A stretch of 64,000 bases of DNA, taken from CAZWCX01 sp964632945. Lineage in GTDB: Bacteria > Planctomycetota > MHYJ01 > WSZJ01 > CAZWCX01. A model generated the notes under the pieces. That model saw only the letters and a list, made by a program, of their open reading frames with translations. It made no database searches and was not told where the DNA came from. The stretch is from contig CAZWCX010000018.1 of assembly GCA_964632945.1 (NCBI GenBank), positions 1-64,000 of the forward strand, read 5' to 3'. Made by a program: the position numbers and the translations under genes. Below, in pieces: positions 46,746 to 54,425 of the stretch; the stretch's first letter is position 1; every line of letters begins with the position of its first letter.

Positions 46746-46883
46746 GCGGGCGGATCCCCTCCGCGCACCCGCCCCCGACGGGCGGGCGGGGGAGATCGCT
46801 TCCGCTCGACCGTCCTGGACAGGCCGACGGCGGGTGATCCCCTGCGCGCCTTCGCCCCCCCGACAGGCCGGACGGTCGCTTCC
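46746..46883 (+). repeat. Two imperfect direct copies of a 55-58 bp segment
   Basis: 46746-46803 and 46830-46883 share blocks GCGGG, GATCCCCT, GCGCGC/CGCGCA, CGCCCCC, CGAC and TCGCTTCC in the same order. Confidence 0.5.
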
Positions 46884-47051
46884 CCCGCGCGCCTCGCGCA
46901 CCGGGGGCCCGCTCCACGCCATCGAACCGGACCTGGCTTCCCGTCCCGGCCCACGAAACCGGTCTCCCGGCCGGTCGCCCAGGCGATCTCTCACCTCCCG
47001 GGCCCACCCTGCCCGCGCACGCGCTCCGGTTGCGCGGCGCGCGCACTGCGG

Positions 47052-47088
47052 AGAAAACAGCCACGGCCGCCCCGGTGGGAGCGGCCGT
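47052..47088 (-). terminator. Rho-independent terminator of the TPR-barrel gene
   Basis: On the minus strand a perfect 8-bp stem ACGGCCGC / GCGGCCGT (47088-47063) with a 10-nt loop is followed by GGCTGTTTTC. It lies 35 nt after the stop at 47123. Confidence 0.75.
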
Positions 47089-47122
47089 CGCGTCGATTGC
47101 AGCGCTGCGGGGGAGGGGTCGA

Positions 47123-48703
47123 TCAGAACCGGTAGGTCGCCGACATCCCCCAGATGCTTCGGTCGTATTCGAATTCCTCGATGTTCGACTCCTCGTCGTA
47201 CCCCGTATAGTAGATGCTCAGGTTGACCCGCTCCACGAGTTCGCGGGAGAGCGAGAGGCCCCACGAAACGTCGTTGTCGCCGCGGGTATCCGGAGGCAGG
47301 GACCGAGAGTTGATGCTCTCGTGGTTGGTGACGGAATAGTCCATCCGGCCCGAAAGGTAGACCTCCCAGGGCAGGGTGAGCCCGAACCCGAAGAACACGC
47401 CGCGGCGGTCATGGTCGAAATCGGAACCGTCTGCGGACACCTTTTCCCAGTACATTCCTCCGCGCATGACCAGGGACGTATCCTTCACCAGCACCTCCTG
47501 GGCCAACTGGAGTCGGAGGGTCCGGTTGTCGAGGTCCTCGAGGGGGTTGTTTTCGTTTCCGCGGAAGAAGTTCTCGTACTTCCAGTTCACGGACACCTTG
47601 GTCGCCGTGTAGGGCGAGTACACCACGTACAGGTAGGGCTCGAAGCCGATGGTGTGCTGGAAGCCGCTTGAATTCAGCCAGGTGCGGTTGAACGAGTTTC
47701 TCATCCCGAGGAAGATCTGGTGCTTGGTGACCCGATACTCCGGAGTGATGCCGCCCTCGACGGAGTGGACGTCGAACTCGGAAAGATCCTCGTTCCGGTT
47801 GCCGTACAGGTCGAGGTCGCCGGTCACGCTGAACCGGTCGGTAACCTTGTAGCGGTAGTCGCCGTGGATGGCGGCATAGCCACGCCAGCCGTCGAGTTCC
47901 CGGAGCCCGCGCCGCCGCTCGCGCGGCCGCTCTCCGTGGGCGGGGATGTTGGTGTCGTATTCCGCGCCCAGGGTGAGCCACAGATTCCAGGGGCGGACCG
48001 TATCGAGCTGGGCCGTTTCCTTGACTTCCATGTCCACGCCGGCGGCCTTGTTCTCGATTTGGATCCGCAGCGAGTGGAGGAATCGGCGCGACTCGAGGTC
48101 CAGCGGTTGTCCGGACAGCCGGTCCAGGCGCGCCAAGGCGTCCCCGGTCCGGTCCAGACCCGCCTCGGCCGTGGCCAACAGCACTTCGTGCCGGAAGGCC
48201 AGTTGCCGCGGAGGCTTCACCTTCAGCAGGCGGTCGAGCGCGTCCTGGTGGCGACCGACCGCGACGAGCGCCTCGGCGAACGCCGCGTTGGAGATGGCGT
48301 CGCCCGGGACTTTCCCGTGGTAGGCGGAGAATGCGGCGACGGCGTCCTGATCACGACCGAGCAGGTAATACGCCCGCCCGCGCTCGTAATCGACGGCGGT
48401 GAAGGTGGCTCCATTGGCGACCGCCCGCTCGATCGCAAGGAGGGCATCCTGGGGCCGTCCCGTCCGGTTGTAGCACTTTGCCAGCATGAACGGGTAGGTG
48501 GCGTCCTGGGGGGAGCGCCCGGCGAGCGCCTGGTAGAGTTCGATGGCGCGGCCGTAGTCGCGCTCCGTGTAGGCGGAGAGGGCATCGAATCCGGCCGGAT
48601 CCAGCGCCGTTTCCTGGGCGCCGCACTCCGGAGCGGCGACCGCGAGGATGGCCGCCAGCGCCAGGACGACGAACGGAATCACGAAGACACAGCGATTCAC
48701 CAT
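47123..48703 (-). CDS. TPR plus outer-membrane beta-barrel protein (Slam-like layout)
   Basis: The 526-residue product has a signal peptide (CVFVIPFVVLALAAILAVAA). TPR-like repeats span about 25-215 (LSAYTERDYGRAIELYQAL, AKCYNRTGRPQDALLAIERA, GRAYYLLGRDQDAVAAFSAY). A C-terminal barrel of about 300 residues follows, with alternating strands (WLTLGAEYDTNI, FSVTGDLDLYGN, EPYLYVVYSPYTATKVSVNWKYE) and the terminal strand MSATYRF ending in Phe. This TPR-plus-barrel layout is that of Slam (DUF560) proteins, which move lipoproteins to the cell surface; similarity beyond layout is not proven. GGAGGAG lies 4 nt before the ATG at 48703. The upstream exported protein at 48779-49411 may be its partner or cargo (inference). 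Confidence 0.8.
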   Translation of the reverse strand: MVNRCVFVIPFVVLALAAILAVAAPECGAQETALDPAGFDALSAYTERDYGRAIELYQALAGRSPQDATYPFMLAKCYNRTGRPQDALLAIERAVANGATFTAVDYERGRAYYLLGRDQDAVAAFSAYHGKVPGDAISNAAFAEALVAVGRHQDALDRLLKVKPPRQLAFRHEVLLATAEAGLDRTGDALARLDRLSGQPLDLESRRFLHSLRIQIENKAAGVDMEVKETAQLDTVRPWNLWLTLGAEYDTNIPAHGERPRERRRGLRELDGWRGYAAIHGDYRYKVTDRFSVTGDLDLYGNRNEDLSEFDVHSVEGGITPEYRVTKHQIFLGMRNSFNRTWLNSSGFQHTIGFEPYLYVVYSPYTATKVSVNWKYENFFRGNENNPLEDLDNRTLRLQLAQEVLVKDTSLVMRGGMYWEKVSADGSDFDHDRRGVFFGFGLTLPWEVYLSGRMDYSVTNHESINSRSLPPDTRGDNDVSWGLSLSRELVERVNLSIYYTGYDEESNIEEFEYDRSIWGMSATYRF

Positions 48704-48778
48704 CACTCCTCCCCATCCCAATCCGCGCCCGGAACCGGCGGCGCGGCGCTTGACTTTCTTTGCGGTGCCGGCGGGGGA

Positions 48779-49411
48779 CTAGTTCGTCCCCTCGGCAATC
48801 TGCGTCTCGATCGAGCGCACGAGCGGATACAACGCGGCGAGCGTCTCGTCGATCTTCGCGCGCAGGTCCGCCGCCACGGCGCCCGGGGTCCGCACCAGCA
48901 CGACCAGCGTCCGGCTGGCGTCCAGTACCTTCAGGATCGGGCCCTCCACGCCGTCTTTCAGCGCGGCCAGGATGCCCGCGGCCTCCGGACGGACCGAGAA
49001 GGTGGCGTCGCCCGCCAGGGCGAGGTGGACGTCCGCCAGGCGTTCTCTCATTTGCGTGAGGGCCAGCGCGGTGGGCGCGCTCCCCCCCGTTTCGGTTGCG
49101 GCGATCGCCCGGACGGTCAAACGGCGGGCTTCCTCACGACGCCGGAGCGGCACCGCGCCACCCGGTTCGTCCGCCGGACCCGGTTCGGTCTCGGTCGTGA
49201 TCTCGCGGGCGATTTGGGCCGCTTCCTCGCTCAAAACCGCCAGGATGTCGGATTGCTGGAGGTTTTGAGCATTGGGCACCAGCGTGGTCAGCTGGGTCGC
49301 GGAGGGATCGGTGACGATTTCGGACGGCGGCGAGATGGCCAGGCCGTTCGACGCACCGGCCGACCACAAGACGAGCAGCAGGATCGCCGTCGCGAGGGGG
49401 GCGCGGATCAT
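48779..49411 (-). CDS. Exported protein of unknown function
   Basis: The 210-residue product has a signal peptide (ATAILLLVLWSAGASNGLA). The remainder is Ala/Glu-rich and helical, with no cysteine. It contains repeated patterns such as 'QQSDILAVLSEEAAQIAREI' and 'ADLRAKIDETLAALYPLVRSI'. No known family is recognised. GGGAG lies 8 nt before the ATG. It is 75 nt upstream of the TPR-barrel gene on the same strand, so it may be an exported partner or substrate of that barrel. Composition (many Thr, Ala, Leu) suits an extended periplasmic helix bundle. Confidence 0.7.
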   Translation of the reverse strand: MIRAPLATAILLLVLWSAGASNGLAISPPSEIVTDPSATQLTTLVPNAQNLQQSDILAVLSEEAAQIAREITTETEPGPADEPGGAVPLRRREEARRLTVRAIAATETGGSAPTALALTQMRERLADVHLALAGDATFSVRPEAAGILAALKDGVEGPILKVLDASRTLVVLVRTPGAVAADLRAKIDETLAALYPLVRSIETQIAEGTN

Positions 49412-49438
49412 GGCGGTACTCCCGATGGGAAGAGGGGT

Positions 49439-50428
49439 TCAGGAGCGGACCCGGCCCGTTCGCCGGTCGCCGGGTATTTTACCACGCCTCCGGGGGTTTT
49501 CGACAAGGGTTTTCGCGCTTCCGACCGCCGCCGGCCGAACCTGACCGCCGGTGCGCTCCAGCCGCCGGCGGGCCTCCGCGGCGTCCACTCCGGCGAGGCC
49601 GATCACCACCGCGACGCGCGCCTCTCCGCCGGCCGCGCGCAGCCATCCGCGGGCCTGCTCGCGGTCGGCCCCGGTGGCCCAGGCGACGATCCGCTCCGCC
49701 CGATCCCGCAATTTCCGGGAACTCGGGCGCAGGTCGACCATCCGATTGCCGTAGACCTTCCCCAGCCGGACCATGGCGGCCAGGGTCAGCATGTTGAGCA
49801 CCATCTTGGTCGCCGTGCCCGCCTTGAGCCGGGTCGAGCCGGCGAGCACTTCGGGGCCGACCTGGGGGGCGATGACCACCTCCGCCGGGCTGGGCCTGCT
49901 CCGGGGCGGGGGATTGCAGGTCACCAGCAAGGTCGTCGCACGGCGCCTCCGCGCTTCGGCGAGCGCTCCGAGCACGAACGGGGTCACGCCGCTGGCCGCG
50001 ATCCCGGCGACGACGTCCCGCGTCCCGACCTGCCGCCGTCGCATCTCGGCCGCGCCGGCTTTCCGATCGTCCTCAGCCCCCTCCCGGGACCGGAACACGG
50101 CGGTCTCGCCGCCCGCCATGACGCCCAGGATCTGATCCGGCGACGTACCGAAGGTCGGTGGGCATTCGGCGGCTTCCAGGACGCCCAACCGACCGCTCGT
50201 GCCCGCGCCGACGAACAGCAAGCGCCCCCCCGCCGCGAGTCCGGTCGCGATCCGATCCACTCCGCGCGCCACCGCCCCCAGCACGCGACCGACCGCCGCG
50301 GCGACCCCGCGATCCTCCCGGTTCATCGCCGCCAACACACCGGCCGTCCCCATCGCGTCCAACCCCCGGGTCCGCGGGTTGGCCGCTTCGGTGCGCAGGC
50401 GGTCGTATCGGGTCCGTCCTCGTGCCAT
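49439..50428 (-). CDS. murQ: N-acetylmuramic acid 6-phosphate etherase
   Basis: The 329-residue product has the MurQ core: YDRLRTEAANPRTRGLD at the start, the SIS sugar-phosphate site GAGTSGRLGVLEAAECPPTFG, GIAASGVTPFVLGAL, and the family signature STRLKAGTATKMVLNML. It cleaves the lactyl ether of MurNAc-6-phosphate to give GlcNAc-6-phosphate, a step in peptidoglycan recycling. About 30 extra residues at the C-terminus (after VDAAEARRRLERTGG) are rich in Arg. The ATG at 50428 matches the family N-terminus but has a weak ribosome-binding site. ATG 50491, with a GGGGAT 8 nt upstream, would add 21 residues. No transporter or kinase (anmK) is adjacent. Confidence 0.93.
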   Translation of the reverse strand: MARGRTRYDRLRTEAANPRTRGLDAMGTAGVLAAMNREDRGVAAAVGRVLGAVARGVDRIATGLAAGGRLLFVGAGTSGRLGVLEAAECPPTFGTSPDQILGVMAGGETAVFRSREGAEDDRKAGAAEMRRRQVGTRDVVAGIAASGVTPFVLGALAEARRRRATTLLVTCNPPPRSRPSPAEVVIAPQVGPEVLAGSTRLKAGTATKMVLNMLTLAAMVRLGKVYGNRMVDLRPSSRKLRDRAERIVAWATGADREQARGWLRAAGGEARVAVVIGLAGVDAAEARRRLERTGGQVRPAAVGSAKTLVENPRRRGKIPGDRRTGRVRS

Positions 50429-50558
50429 CGCCGCCCCGGACTGGAATGGGAAAGTCGGACCGTCTCCCGATCGGATCGGTCTCCACCGCATCGGCGGATC
50501 CCCGGGGAGTATCGGTCGGGGACCTTTGAAAACTTGGGCCTGCGCCGGAAGAAAAGCA

Positions 50559-50586
50559 TTGAAATTGTATGACTCGGGGCTAAGAT
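50559..50586 (+). promoter_or_regulatory. Candidate promoter of the 50658 lipoprotein
   Basis: TTGAAA (50559-50564), 16-nt spacer, TAAGAT (50581-50586), 71 nt before the start. Confidence 0.5.
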
Positions 50587-50657
50587 ACCCAACCGGTCGC
50601 TCGCGGTCGGAATTCTTCGTTCCCGCCGGTCCCGCGCGTTGGTGAGGAGAGTGCGTC

Positions 50658-51449
50658 ATGTCCACCCGTTTCAAGCTCGCCTTCCTGCTCTTGGCAATCC
50701 TGCCTCTGTTCCTGCTCGGTTGCTCGGGAGCGCCCATCTCGTACAGCACGAAGGAACGACGCCTCTACATCCCGAAGGAGACCATTCCGCTCAAGGTCGC
50801 GGTCGCGAACTTCCCGGACCTGCGGCCCGCCGACGAGCGCGATCGCAACCAGCGTAAGGTCCCCGAGGGCGAAGACGCCGGGGATTACAGCGACGACACG
50901 GACTTCAAGGACAAGAACATCGGCGCCGGCCTGGCCAAGATGACGGCCAAGCACCTGTCCGAGGCAGGGTTGTTCGACTCGGTCACCCACGTCGACCTGG
51001 ACCGGAAGGCCGCGGAAGCCGGCGTGAAGGGCGAGGCCTTCAAGGGGTACGATGCCGTCCTGGTGGGGGACGTGGCCCACTTCTGGGGCTACTACCACAA
51101 GAGCCTGTTCCGCACGATCTTCTTCGTCCCGCTCGGCGGGTCGGGATACTTCCTGGACAATGCGCTGGCCACCCCGGTCAAGGGCGGCGCCGAATTCGCC
51201 AACGTGAAGCTGATTTCCACGAAGAACGGCGAGGTGCTGTACCAGGGCACGCTGACCTCCGGCTTCGACGAATCCCAGGCGTTCACCGGCGGTCGCGTGG
51301 ACAAGGGCCTGGAAGCGTGGCGGGTTGCCGTAAACAAGATGACCGAGGCGATCGCCGCCTCCAAGCTCGGCCCGCGCGTCGCCCGGTCCGGCCTCCCGGT
51401 CACCCCGACCGAACCGGACAAGAACACCCGTCACGCGCGCTCGCGCTGA
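50658..51449 (+). CDS. Lipoprotein of unknown function
   Basis: The 263-residue product is a lipoprotein (signal LAFLLLAILPLFLLGC, Cys about 22). Strand-rich segments follow (TIPLKVAVANFPDLRPAD; AVLVGDVAHFWGYY; ANVKLISTKNGEVLYQGTLTSGFDE), ending in a basic tail. The 'VAVANFPDLRP' start resembles lipoproteins that form alpha/beta rings near secretion machineries (for example GNA1162 or LptE-like families), but no firm family assignment is possible. A candidate promoter precedes it and a clear terminator follows at 51475-51507, so it is a single-gene unit. Confidence 0.8.
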   Translation: MSTRFKLAFLLLAILPLFLLGCSGAPISYSTKERRLYIPKETIPLKVAVANFPDLRPADERDRNQRKVPEGEDAGDYSDDTDFKDKNIGAGLAKMTAKHLSEAGLFDSVTHVDLDRKAAEAGVKGEAFKGYDAVLVGDVAHFWGYYHKSLFRTIFFVPLGGSGYFLDNALATPVKGGAEFANVKLISTKNGEVLYQGTLTSGFDESQAFTGGRVDKGLEAWRVAVNKMTEAIAASKLGPRVARSGLPVTPTEPDKNTRHARSR

Positions 51450-51474
51450 AGACGGTTGGTGGGGATCGATTCCA

Positions 51475-51507
51475 CGGGGGCGTCGAGAGGCGCCCCCGAT
51501 TTCATTT
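51475..51507 (+). terminator. Rho-independent terminator
   Basis: Perfect 8-bp stem CGGGGGCG / CGCCCCCG (51475-51482, 51491-51498) with an 8-nt loop, followed by ATTTCATTT. It lies 25 nt after the lipoprotein stop. Confidence 0.8.
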
Positions 51508-51628
51508 CCCGCTCCCCGTCCCTCCCCTTTTTCTCCCGCCGCGACCGGGGCCGGGATAGAATGAACGCGTTGACCCGCCACCGACGCGCGGACGCTCCAC
51601 CGATCGATCGAATGAGGAGGGGACCCCC

Positions 51629-52189
51629 ATGGCCTGCGGCCGGATTCTTCGTGGTTCAACCCTGGCGGCGCTCCTTGCGCTGGCATGCGGATGTTCGTCC
51701 TACCGCACCGCCGGTCCGGATGCTCCGCAGCAACTGGAGGACGAGGCGCAGGCCGCCGCGATCCGATTCCAGCAGACCGATCCCTCCCTCGACCGCTTCT
51801 TCAAGTCCGCCCACGGGATGGCGGTCTTCCCGAAGATCACCAAGGGTGGAGCGGGAATCGGGTTCGCCAGCGGCGAAGGAGTTGTGATCGAGAAAGGCGA
51901 GGTCGTCGGGTACGTCTCCATGAGCCAGGGCACCCTGGGGGCACAGCTCGGCGGTCAGACCTACAGCCAGATCATCTTCTTCCAGGATCAGCCGACCCTT
52001 TCCGTGTTCAAGGGGGGGAATTTCGAGTTCAGCGCCAATGCCTCGGCCGTGGCCGTGGAGGCGGGCGCGGGGGCGGCGTCCGACTTCCAGAGCGGGGTGG
52101 CCGTGTTCACCCTGTCGCGCGGAGGCCTCATGTTCGAAGCCACCATCGGCGGGCAGCAATTCCACTATGTGGAAAAGGGCAAGCCGTAG
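51629..52189 (+). CDS. SYLF (Ysc84-like) lipid-binding domain lipoprotein
   Basis: The 186-residue product has a lipoprotein signal (LAALLALACGC, Cys about 22) and a SYLF domain (about 50-180): LDRFFKSAHGMAVFPKITKGGAGIGFASGEGVV, QGTLGAQLGGQTYSQIIFF, AVAVEAGAGAASDFQSGVAVF and GLMFEATIGGQQFHY. SYLF domains bind phosphoinositides in eukaryotes; bacterial members are envelope lipoproteins of unknown role. GAGGAGGGGA precedes the ATG. A possible -10 box, TAGAAT (51557-51562), lies upstream without a clear -35. Confidence 0.88.
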   Translation: MACGRILRGSTLAALLALACGCSSYRTAGPDAPQQLEDEAQAAAIRFQQTDPSLDRFFKSAHGMAVFPKITKGGAGIGFASGEGVVIEKGEVVGYVSMSQGTLGAQLGGQTYSQIIFFQDQPTLSVFKGGNFEFSANASAVAVEAGAGAASDFQSGVAVFTLSRGGLMFEATIGGQQFHYVEKGKP

Positions 52190-52228
52190 GCCGGGAGTGT
52201 GGCCGTCCGCCGGGGGGCGGGCGGCTCG

Positions 52229-52433
52229 CTACTCTGACGGGACGCGGGGCGGGGGGCGGCGGAAGGCGGTGATCAGGACGAGTCCGGCCCGCAACGCGAG
52301 GTGGACCGGGAGCGCGGCGTAGAAGCGCAGCCGGTCGGCCAGGATCGAACGCGCCGACGGCCGCCGCGCCCGCGTCGGACCGGCGCCGCGGCGCAGAGCG
52401 CCTCGAGTGCCGCGTGGCAGGAGGCCAGGTTGT
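52229..52433 (-). CDS. Possible C-terminal fragment beside the assembly gap
   Basis: Between the gap and the SYLF gene, the minus strand stays open to a stop at 52229. It encodes about 65 residues ending 'RLRFYAALPVHLALRAGLVLITAF...', a hydrophobic stretch. Another frame reads NLASCHAALEALCAAAP just after the gap, so a frameshift or wrong join is possible. The 10-N gap makes frame continuity with the ADP-ribosylglycohydrolase meaningless. No family recognised. Confidence 0.3.
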
Positions 52434-52443
52434 NNNNNNNNNN
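52434..52443. other. Assembly gap (10 Ns)
   Basis: Ten consecutive Ns mark a scaffold join of unknown true length. The ADP-ribosylglycohydrolase gene runs into it from the right. Flanking sequence is extremely GC- and Arg-codon-rich, which may have blocked assembly. Confidence 0.98.
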
Positions 52444-53439
52444 CCCCGCCGGCCGCGGCGCCCGCTCGGGCCGGGCGCGGCGGCGCCGCGGGCGCCGGCG
52501 GGCGGCGCGCGACTCGAGGTAAGGCAGATCGACGCCCGGGCCGAGCAGGGCGCGGCGTACCCTCCCCGGCCGCCAGGGGGCTACCCAATCCGGCGGGATC
52601 GCCCCCGCGCCCAGGGCGGCCCCCGCGAGTGCTCCCGCCATGGCGGCGATCGTGTCGGCGTCCCCGCCGGCGACGACCGCCCTCCCGACCGCCGCCGCGA
52701 AGTCTCCGGGTCGGTGCAGCGCGCAGTAGAACGCCGCCGGTACCGACTCCAGCACGAAACCTCCCGTTCCGATGCGGTCGAGCGCCTCGCCCGGATCGAG
52801 CGCGAGGAGACGGCTCGTCGCCCGCAACCGGGCCGCGACCTCTGCGCTCGTCGGCTCGGCGAAGGCGGCGCAGGCCTCGCAGAAGGCGGCGGGATCGTCC
52901 GGGACCCCGTGGAACAGGGCGCGGCCGATCCCCCACGCGAGCGCCTCCGCCCCCGCGATCGCGCGGGCATCGGTGTGGGTGACCCGGGAGAGCTCACCGA
53001 CCGCCCTTCGCAGCGCGACGTCGTCTCCCGCGTACGCCAGGGCGAGCGGCGCCACGCGCATCGCCGCTCCGTTCCCGGCCGAACGGATGCCGGCGCGGGA
53101 CGCGGAAACTCCGACCATCAGCCGGAGCCCGGATCGCAGCGTCGCCAGCCCGATCCCGCCCGGCAAGGTCAGCACCCAGTTTCGCAGCCGGCGACCGAAG
53201 GCCCTCGGGTCGACCCCTCCCGACTCGATCATCGCTTCGGCGACCCGTCCGGTCAATTCCGTGTCGTCGGACGCGACCGCCGCTCCCGGCCAATACCGGT
53301 ACTCCGCGCCGCCCTGACTCCAGATCCCGGCCGCCCGACGCGACATCCCCTCCGTCGCCAGCCCGAGCGCGTCCCCCACGGCCAGGCCAAGGAGACACCC
53401 GATCGCGCGATCGCGCGGGACATCCTGCCGTCCATCCAT
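52444..53439 (-). CDS. ADP-ribosylglycohydrolase family protein, 3' end in the gap
   Basis: About 330 residues are visible before the gap. The family features are GCLLGLAVGDALGLATEG at the N-terminus, the metal motif SDDTELT (about residue 60), a central HTDARAIAGAEALAWGI, and the second metal site GGDADTIAAMAGALAGAALG. These are the Mg-binding Asp/Thr residues of DraG/ARH3-type hydrolases, which remove ADP-ribose from proteins or metabolites. The conserved fold is complete before the gap. The Arg-rich sequence next to the gap may be out of frame. The ATG at 53439 opens the conserved N-terminus. No ADP-ribosyltransferase partner is adjacent. Confidence 0.87.
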
Positions 53440-53443
53440 GCGC

Positions 53444-53472
53444 TTGACTCTCTCCGGATGCCCCCGTACGAT
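53444..53472 (+). promoter_or_regulatory. Candidate promoter of the receiver-like gene
   Basis: TTGACT (53444-53449), 17-nt spacer, TACGAT (53467-53472), 61 nt before the ATG at 53534. Confidence 0.6.
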
Positions 53473-53533
53473 AGCGTAACTCCCGCCCGCTTGCGACCGT
53501 TCCGACACCCACCGGCTCCAGAAAGGTCCGCCC

Positions 53534-53911
53534 ATGCCCGGACTGCTCGTCGGCATTCAGGACATGATCTTCTCCACCCGCATCCTGGGTGTCGCCCGCC
53601 AAGCGGGCGTTCCGGCGCGGTGCGCGGGCAACCTCCAGGCGTTCGCGCAGGCCCTCCGCGACGACCGACCCGCACTGGTCCTGCTCGACATGAGCGACCA
53701 GCGTTGCCCGGCCCTCGACATGCTCCGGACCCTGCGGGAATCCCCCGGCGGAAAGGAGATCCCCGCCATCGCCTTCTTCTCCCATGTCGAGGACGAGGTG
53801 CGCCGCGCGGCGGTCGAGGCGGGATGCGACGAGGTCATGCCCCGCTCGCAGTTCGTCCAGGAACTTCCCGCGCTCGTGGCGAAGGCGCAGGGCGCACCTC
53901 CCCGCGAATGA
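53534..53911 (+). CDS. Stand-alone degenerate receiver (REC-like) domain
   Basis: The 125-residue product follows the REC fold order. The phospho-acceptor strand is kept (LVLLDMSDQ, D52). The N-terminal acidic pair is absent (LLVGIQDMIF), and the final strand has Arg where Lys is expected (EVMPRSQF). There is no output domain. It may be a phosphorylation-independent or altered receiver that acts by protein contact. A promoter candidate lies 61 nt upstream. The next gene starts 25 nt later, so the two may be cotranscribed. Its kinase partner is not adjacent. Confidence 0.75.
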   Translation: MPGLLVGIQDMIFSTRILGVARQAGVPARCAGNLQAFAQALRDDRPALVLLDMSDQRCPALDMLRTLRESPGGKEIPAIAFFSHVEDEVRRAAVEAGCDEVMPRSQFVQELPALVAKAQGAPPRE

Positions 53912-53935
53912 CGTTGCTTTCTTGGGGCTCCCCGC

Positions 53936-54364
53936 ATGCGCGCGATCGTTTTCGACCTGTCCCTGTGGAAGCACGCGCTCGCGCGCGGGCGGGGGGGACG
54001 GTTCGGTCCGGCGATGTTGATCGGATACTCGCGCGACCTCCCCGGCGGCTGGAGCGAGCGGGTGATCCGCCACGAGGACCAGGCCTTCCGCGTCCCCGAC
54101 GGGATCCCGGATCGGGTGGCGGTGCCGACCGATCCGCTCTCCATTGCGGTGCAGGCGATCCTCAAGCGCGTGCCGGCGCGGGGCGGACGCCCCCGCACGT
54201 TCGAGGTGACCCGCGCCCTGCTGGGTCGTCCACGGGTTCCGGTGGAGCGTCTGGTCACGCACGAGTTTGCGTTCGACCGCTTCCCGGAGGCGGTCGAGGC
54301 CAACCGGCGGCGGGAGCGATCCGGCGCCTGCAAGACGGTATTCGTTCCGACGTTGTCCCCCTGA
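53936..54364 (+). pseudogene. Collapsed zinc-dependent alcohol dehydrogenase (in-frame internal deletions)
   Basis: The 142-residue frame reads like three separated pieces of one medium-chain dehydrogenase, joined in frame. They are an N-terminus (MRAIVFDLSLWKHALARGRG), a middle piece (GGWSERVIRHEDQAFRVPDGIPDRVAVPTDPLSIAVQAI) and a C-terminus (VERLVTHEFAFDRFPEAVEANRRR...KTVFVP). The catalytic zinc loop (GICGSD, GHE) and the whole NAD-binding GxGxxG region are gone. A normal member would be about 340-420 residues. It is therefore probably a decayed gene, though the reading frame is fully open and a short product could be made. The family call rests on motif memory. Confidence 0.65.
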
Positions 54365-54425
54365 CCGGTCGCGACCCGGTCCGGCACGGGCCGGGCCGCG
54401 ATTCCCAGCCGAGGAGAGAACCGCG

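Larger units (their letters stand above)
46668..47122. other. Intergenic region between convergent genes
   Basis: 455 nt. Holds two imperfect copies of a 55-58 bp segment (46746-46803 and 46830-46883) and a minus-strand terminator at 47052-47088. Confidence 0.55.
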
